Source of the DNA: JBDTZF01 sp040005265 | GTDB taxonomy: Bacteria > Verrucomicrobiota > Verrucomicrobiia > Chthoniobacterales > UBA10450 | Direction of reading: 5' to 3' | NCBI GenBank assembly: GCA_040005265.1 | Contig: JBDTZF010000060.1 | Span: 1-15,713 of the forward strand | Length of the DNA: 15,713 bases | In this document: positions 13,639-15,713 of the stretch, piece after piece | How the letters are laid out: every line of letters starts with the position of its first letter | How positions within the stretch are numbered: the stretch's first letter is position 1 | The notes under the pieces: generated by a model | The model's database searches: none | Told to the model about the DNA's origin: nothing | What the model saw: only the letters and a program-made list of their open reading frames with translations | Translations under genes and position numbers: made by a program

Positions 13639-14583
13639 ATGAAAAAACTTTGTATTGGAGTTGTTGGGGTCGGTCATATCGGGAGCAATCATGCTCGGCT
13701 TTATGCCGAGATTCCATCGGCTGAGTTCGCGGCGGTTTACGATGTCGATCCTGCGCGGGCCAATTCGATCGCGAAAAAATTTGGCGCTATTGCAACAACG
13801 TCGCTCGATGAATTTGCTGGGATGATCGACGCCGCATCCGTCGCGACGCCGACCAATACGCATTACGAAATTGCGAGAAAACTTCTCGAGGCAGGCAAGC
13901 ATCTTCTCATTGAGAAGCCGATTACCGACAACACTGCGCACGCGAGCGAATTGGCGGAACTGTCTGCGCGCAAGCGACTGATTCTGCAAGTCGGCCACGT
14001 CGAGCGGTTCAATCCTGTCCTGAGCGCGCTGGAACAGCATCTCACTCATCCGCGATTCATTGAAGCGCACCGGCTCTCGCCTTACCCGGAACGGAGCACC
14101 GATATCGGAGTCATTCTCGATCTTATGATTCACGATCTTGAAATCATTTTGCATCTGGTGCGTTCGCCGGTGGCAAGCATCGACGCGGTCGGCGTTCCAG
14201 TGTTGAGCAAAGGCGAAGACATCGCGAACGCCCGGATTCGGTTCGAGAACGGTTGCGTGGCCAATGTCACGTCGAGCCGGATCAGCCCAGAGCGGATGCG
14301 CAAGATCCGCGTGTTCCAGGAGGACGCCTACCTCTCACTCGATTATCAAAATCAGAGCGGTGAAATTTACCGGCGCGTAAATGGCCGGATCACCCGCGAC
14401 AAAGTCCAGATCGCGCGGGAAGAGCCGTTGAAGCAACAGCTCGCGTCTTTCATCGACTGCGCAAGCACCGGGCGTGAGCCCCGCGTTTCCGGATTCCAAG
14501 CGACGGCGGCGCTGGAGCTGGCCGTGGAAATCACAAGAAAAACCCAAAATCCGAATATCGAAATCCGAAACAAATCCGAATGA
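13639..14583 (+). CDS. Gfo/Idh/MocA-family NAD(P)-dependent oxidoreductase, possibly GnnA-like
   Basis: The 314-residue product has an N-terminal Rossmann domain (GVVGVGHIGSNHAR, 7-20; acidic YDVDP, 34-38), the family's EKP motif (92-94), QVGHVERFNP (117-126), and DLMIHDLEII (161-170), in which H165 fits the usual active-site His. Members of this family oxidise sugar carbons. Direct adjacency to lpxB recalls Acidithiobacillus ferrooxidans gnnA, which lies in an lpxA-gnnA-gnnB-lpxB cluster and makes the 3-keto sugar nucleotide used for amide-linked lipid A. No gnnB-type aminotransferase is beside it here, so a different envelope sugar is possible. The last residues (about 302-314) are encoded by a dispersed ATCCGAA repeat and are unlikely to be part of the fold. 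Confidence 0.9.
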   Translation: MKKLCIGVVGVGHIGSNHARLYAEIPSAEFAAVYDVDPARANSIAKKFGAIATTSLDEFAGMIDAASVATPTNTHYEIARKLLEAGKHLLIEKPITDNTAHASELAELSARKRLILQVGHVERFNPVLSALEQHLTHPRFIEAHRLSPYPERSTDIGVILDLMIHDLEIILHLVRSPVASIDAVGVPVLSKGEDIANARIRFENGCVANVTSSRISPERMRKIRVFQEDAYLSLDYQNQSGEIYRRVNGRITRDKVQIAREEPLKQQLASFIDCASTGREPRVSGFQATAALELAVEITRKTQNPNIEIRNKSE

Positions 14584-14648
14584 TCCGAATTCGGAAATTC
14601 AAACGCAGCGTGATCCGATGTTTCGAACATTCGGATTTCGGATTTTCA
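14546..14648. repeat. ATCCGAA-unit repeat across the oxidoreductase-lpxB junction
   Basis: ATCCGAA occurs at 14549, 14563, 14574 and 14583, and its complement TTCGGAT at 14630 and 14637, so the two ends face each other. A perfect palindrome CCGAATTCGG (14585-14594) lies inside. The left part runs through the oxidoreductase stop codon (14581-14583) and encodes its tail; the right part ends 2-8 nt before the lpxB ATG. It looks like a dispersed, A/T-leaning repeat unlike the surrounding GC-rich coding sequence. Confidence 0.65.
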
Positions 14649-14650
14649 GC

Positions 14651-15713
14651 ATGACGATTTACTTCGTTGCCGGTGAAGCGAGCGGCGATAATCACGGCGC
14701 GGCATTGATGTCTTCGCTCCGGCAGCGCGCGTCCGATTTTCAGTTTATCGGCCGAGGCGGGCCGCAGATGCGCGCAATCGCCGGCGAAAACTTCACCGAT
14801 TGGCTGAACGATGCTGCCGTAATTGGTCTCTGGGAAGTCATTAAGAAATACGGCTATTTCCGGAAACAATTTCACGAGACGCTTGGCGAGATCGCAGAGG
14901 CCAAGCCCGACGCCGTGGTGCTGATCGACTATCCCGGATTCAATTTGCGCCTTGCGCGCGCTCTGCGGAAACAATCGCCGTCGCGAAAAATCATTTATTA
15001 CATTAGCCCGCAGGTCTGGGCCTGGAACCGCGGACGCATCGAGAAGATGGCACGCTATCTCGATCTGATGCTCTGCATTTTCCCGTTTGAAGCCGAGCTC
15101 TACAACAAATCGGGATTACGTACGGAATTCGTTGGTCATCCCATGATCGACCGGTTACGCAGCCGGAAGATCGACATCGAACGTGACGCGAACGTGATAG
15201 GCCTGTTTCCCGGGAGCCGTCGCCGTGAGGTTCGAAAGATTTTTCCAATCATGATCGCGACCGCGAATGAACTCTTAAAATCCAAGCGGCATTTGCGTTT
15301 CGAGGTCGCGGCGGCTTCGCCTCAGCTGGCGACAGAGATCAGCGAATTGCTTGATCAACCATCGGCCGGTGAACCGGGAGAGGGCCGGCAATCATTTCAA
15401 ATCACCTCGGGCGACACGGCGGGGATCATGCAGCGCGCCTTTGTCGGTATCGTCGCCTCCGGAAGCGCCACGCTCGAAGCCGCATATTTCCGGATACCGT
15501 TCGTGCTGGTTTACAAAGTCGCGTGGGCCACCTATTTCGCGGCGCGAATGGTTGTGAAAGTCGATCACCTTGGAATGCCAAACGTGCTGGCGAGCAAGGA
15601 AGTCGTTCCGGAATTCATCCAGCATCAGGCGCGCCCGTCCGCGATCGGCAATGCTGTGCTGCGCTTGATGGATGATGCAGTCGCCCGTGGAAAGATGATC
15701 GCCGAGTTCGACT
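14651..15713 (+). CDS. lpxB: Lipid A disaccharide synthase LpxB (3' end outside window)
   Basis: LpxB joins lipid X to UDP-2,3-diacylglucosamine at the inner membrane, forming the beta-1,6 disaccharide of lipid A. The frame is open for 354 codons to the window edge; the family is about 380-390, so only the last few dozen residues are missing. Motifs are VAGEASGD (6-13), GRGGPQM (34-40), LIDYPGFNLRLA (91-102), YYISPQVWAWNRGRI (116-130), FPFEAELY (144-151), VGHPMID (161-167), GLFPGSRRREV (184-194) and ASGSATLEAA (269-278). An in-frame ATG at 14618 would add 11 residues (MFRTFGFRIFS) encoded by the dispersed repeat; the family begins close to the VAGEASGD loop, so 14651 is preferred. It follows the Gfo/Idh/MocA gene by 67 bp. 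Confidence 0.97.
   Translation, partial: MTIYFVAGEASGDNHGAALMSSLRQRASDFQFIGRGGPQMRAIAGENFTDWLNDAAVIGLWEVIKKYGYFRKQFHETLGEIAEAKPDAVVLIDYPGFNLRLARALRKQSPSRKIIYYISPQVWAWNRGRIEKMARYLDLMLCIFPFEAELYNKSGLRTEFVGHPMIDRLRSRKIDIERDANVIGLFPGSRRREVRKIFPIMIATANELLKSKRHLRFEVAAASPQLATEISELLDQPSAGEPGEGRQSFQITSGDTAGIMQRAFVGIVASGSATLEAAYFRIPFVLVYKVAWATYFAARMVVKVDHLGMPNVLASKEVVPEFIQHQARPSAIGNAVLRLMDDAVARGKMIAEFD

Noticed and set aside
13381..14154. 257-codon open frame on the minus strand opposite fcl and the oxidoreductase
   Set aside because: It is a shadow of two convincing plus-strand genes and shows no recognisable domain or signal.
14618..14650. Upstream lpxB start adding 11 residues
   Set aside because: The extra codons come from the dispersed ATCCGAA repeat, and the family begins close to the VAGEASGD loop.

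Overview
The window looks like a chromosomal segment of a Gram-negative bacterium, most plausibly a soil or freshwater Verrucomicrobiota (Chthoniobacterales-like). Four things point that way: lpxB (lipid A); a large exported Asp-box protein ending in a duplicated dockerin-like motif of a style I associate with that phylum; short hairpin-forming dispersed repeats in three intergenic regions; and almost no Shine-Dalgarno sequence before any start codon. The taxonomic call is inference. I see no rRNA, tRNA, CRISPR array, transposase or prophage gene.

Region 1 (1-8319, all minus strand, transcribed right to left) is a housekeeping and riboflavin block. In order of transcription it holds: a secreted protein of unknown function with a possible PD-(D/E)XK nuclease signature; ribBA; a small lipoprotein; a 1118-residue exported Asp-box / fibronectin III / dockerin-like protein; ribH; nusB; ftsY; and the first 35 codons of a further gene that leaves the window at its left end. 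RibBA and RibH act in one pathway but are separated here by the two envelope or secreted genes. ribH-nusB is tightly packed (3 nt), as in many bacteria. An 86-bp imperfect inverted repeat lies between nusB and ftsY.

Region 2 (8403-9083, plus strand) is a single-domain response regulator whose C-terminal 100 residues are mostly six tandem 15-residue repeats. It converges on and overlaps the end of deoA.

Region 3 (9026-12351, minus strand) is a nucleoside salvage operon: a half-length aldehyde dehydrogenase homologue without a catalytic cysteine domain, then deoB (phosphopentomutase), then deoA (pyrimidine-nucleoside phosphorylase). Together DeoA and DeoB turn deoxynucleosides into deoxyribose 5-phosphate; the aldolase DeoC and a full-length aldehyde dehydrogenase are not in the window.

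Region 4 (12352-12690) is the only long gene-free stretch. It holds two classes of REP-like element: a GTAG-headed hairpin, and a REPIN-like pair of inverted GGAG-headed hairpins whose two copies differ by a compensatory base-pair change.

Region 5 (12691-15713, plus strand) is an envelope glycan and lipid A operon: fcl (GDP-L-fucose synthase), a Gfo/Idh/MocA oxidoreductase that may be GnnA-like, and lpxB, which is cut by the right end of the window. A second dispersed repeat (ATCCGAA units) sits across the oxidoreductase-lpxB junction and encodes the last residues of the oxidoreductase.
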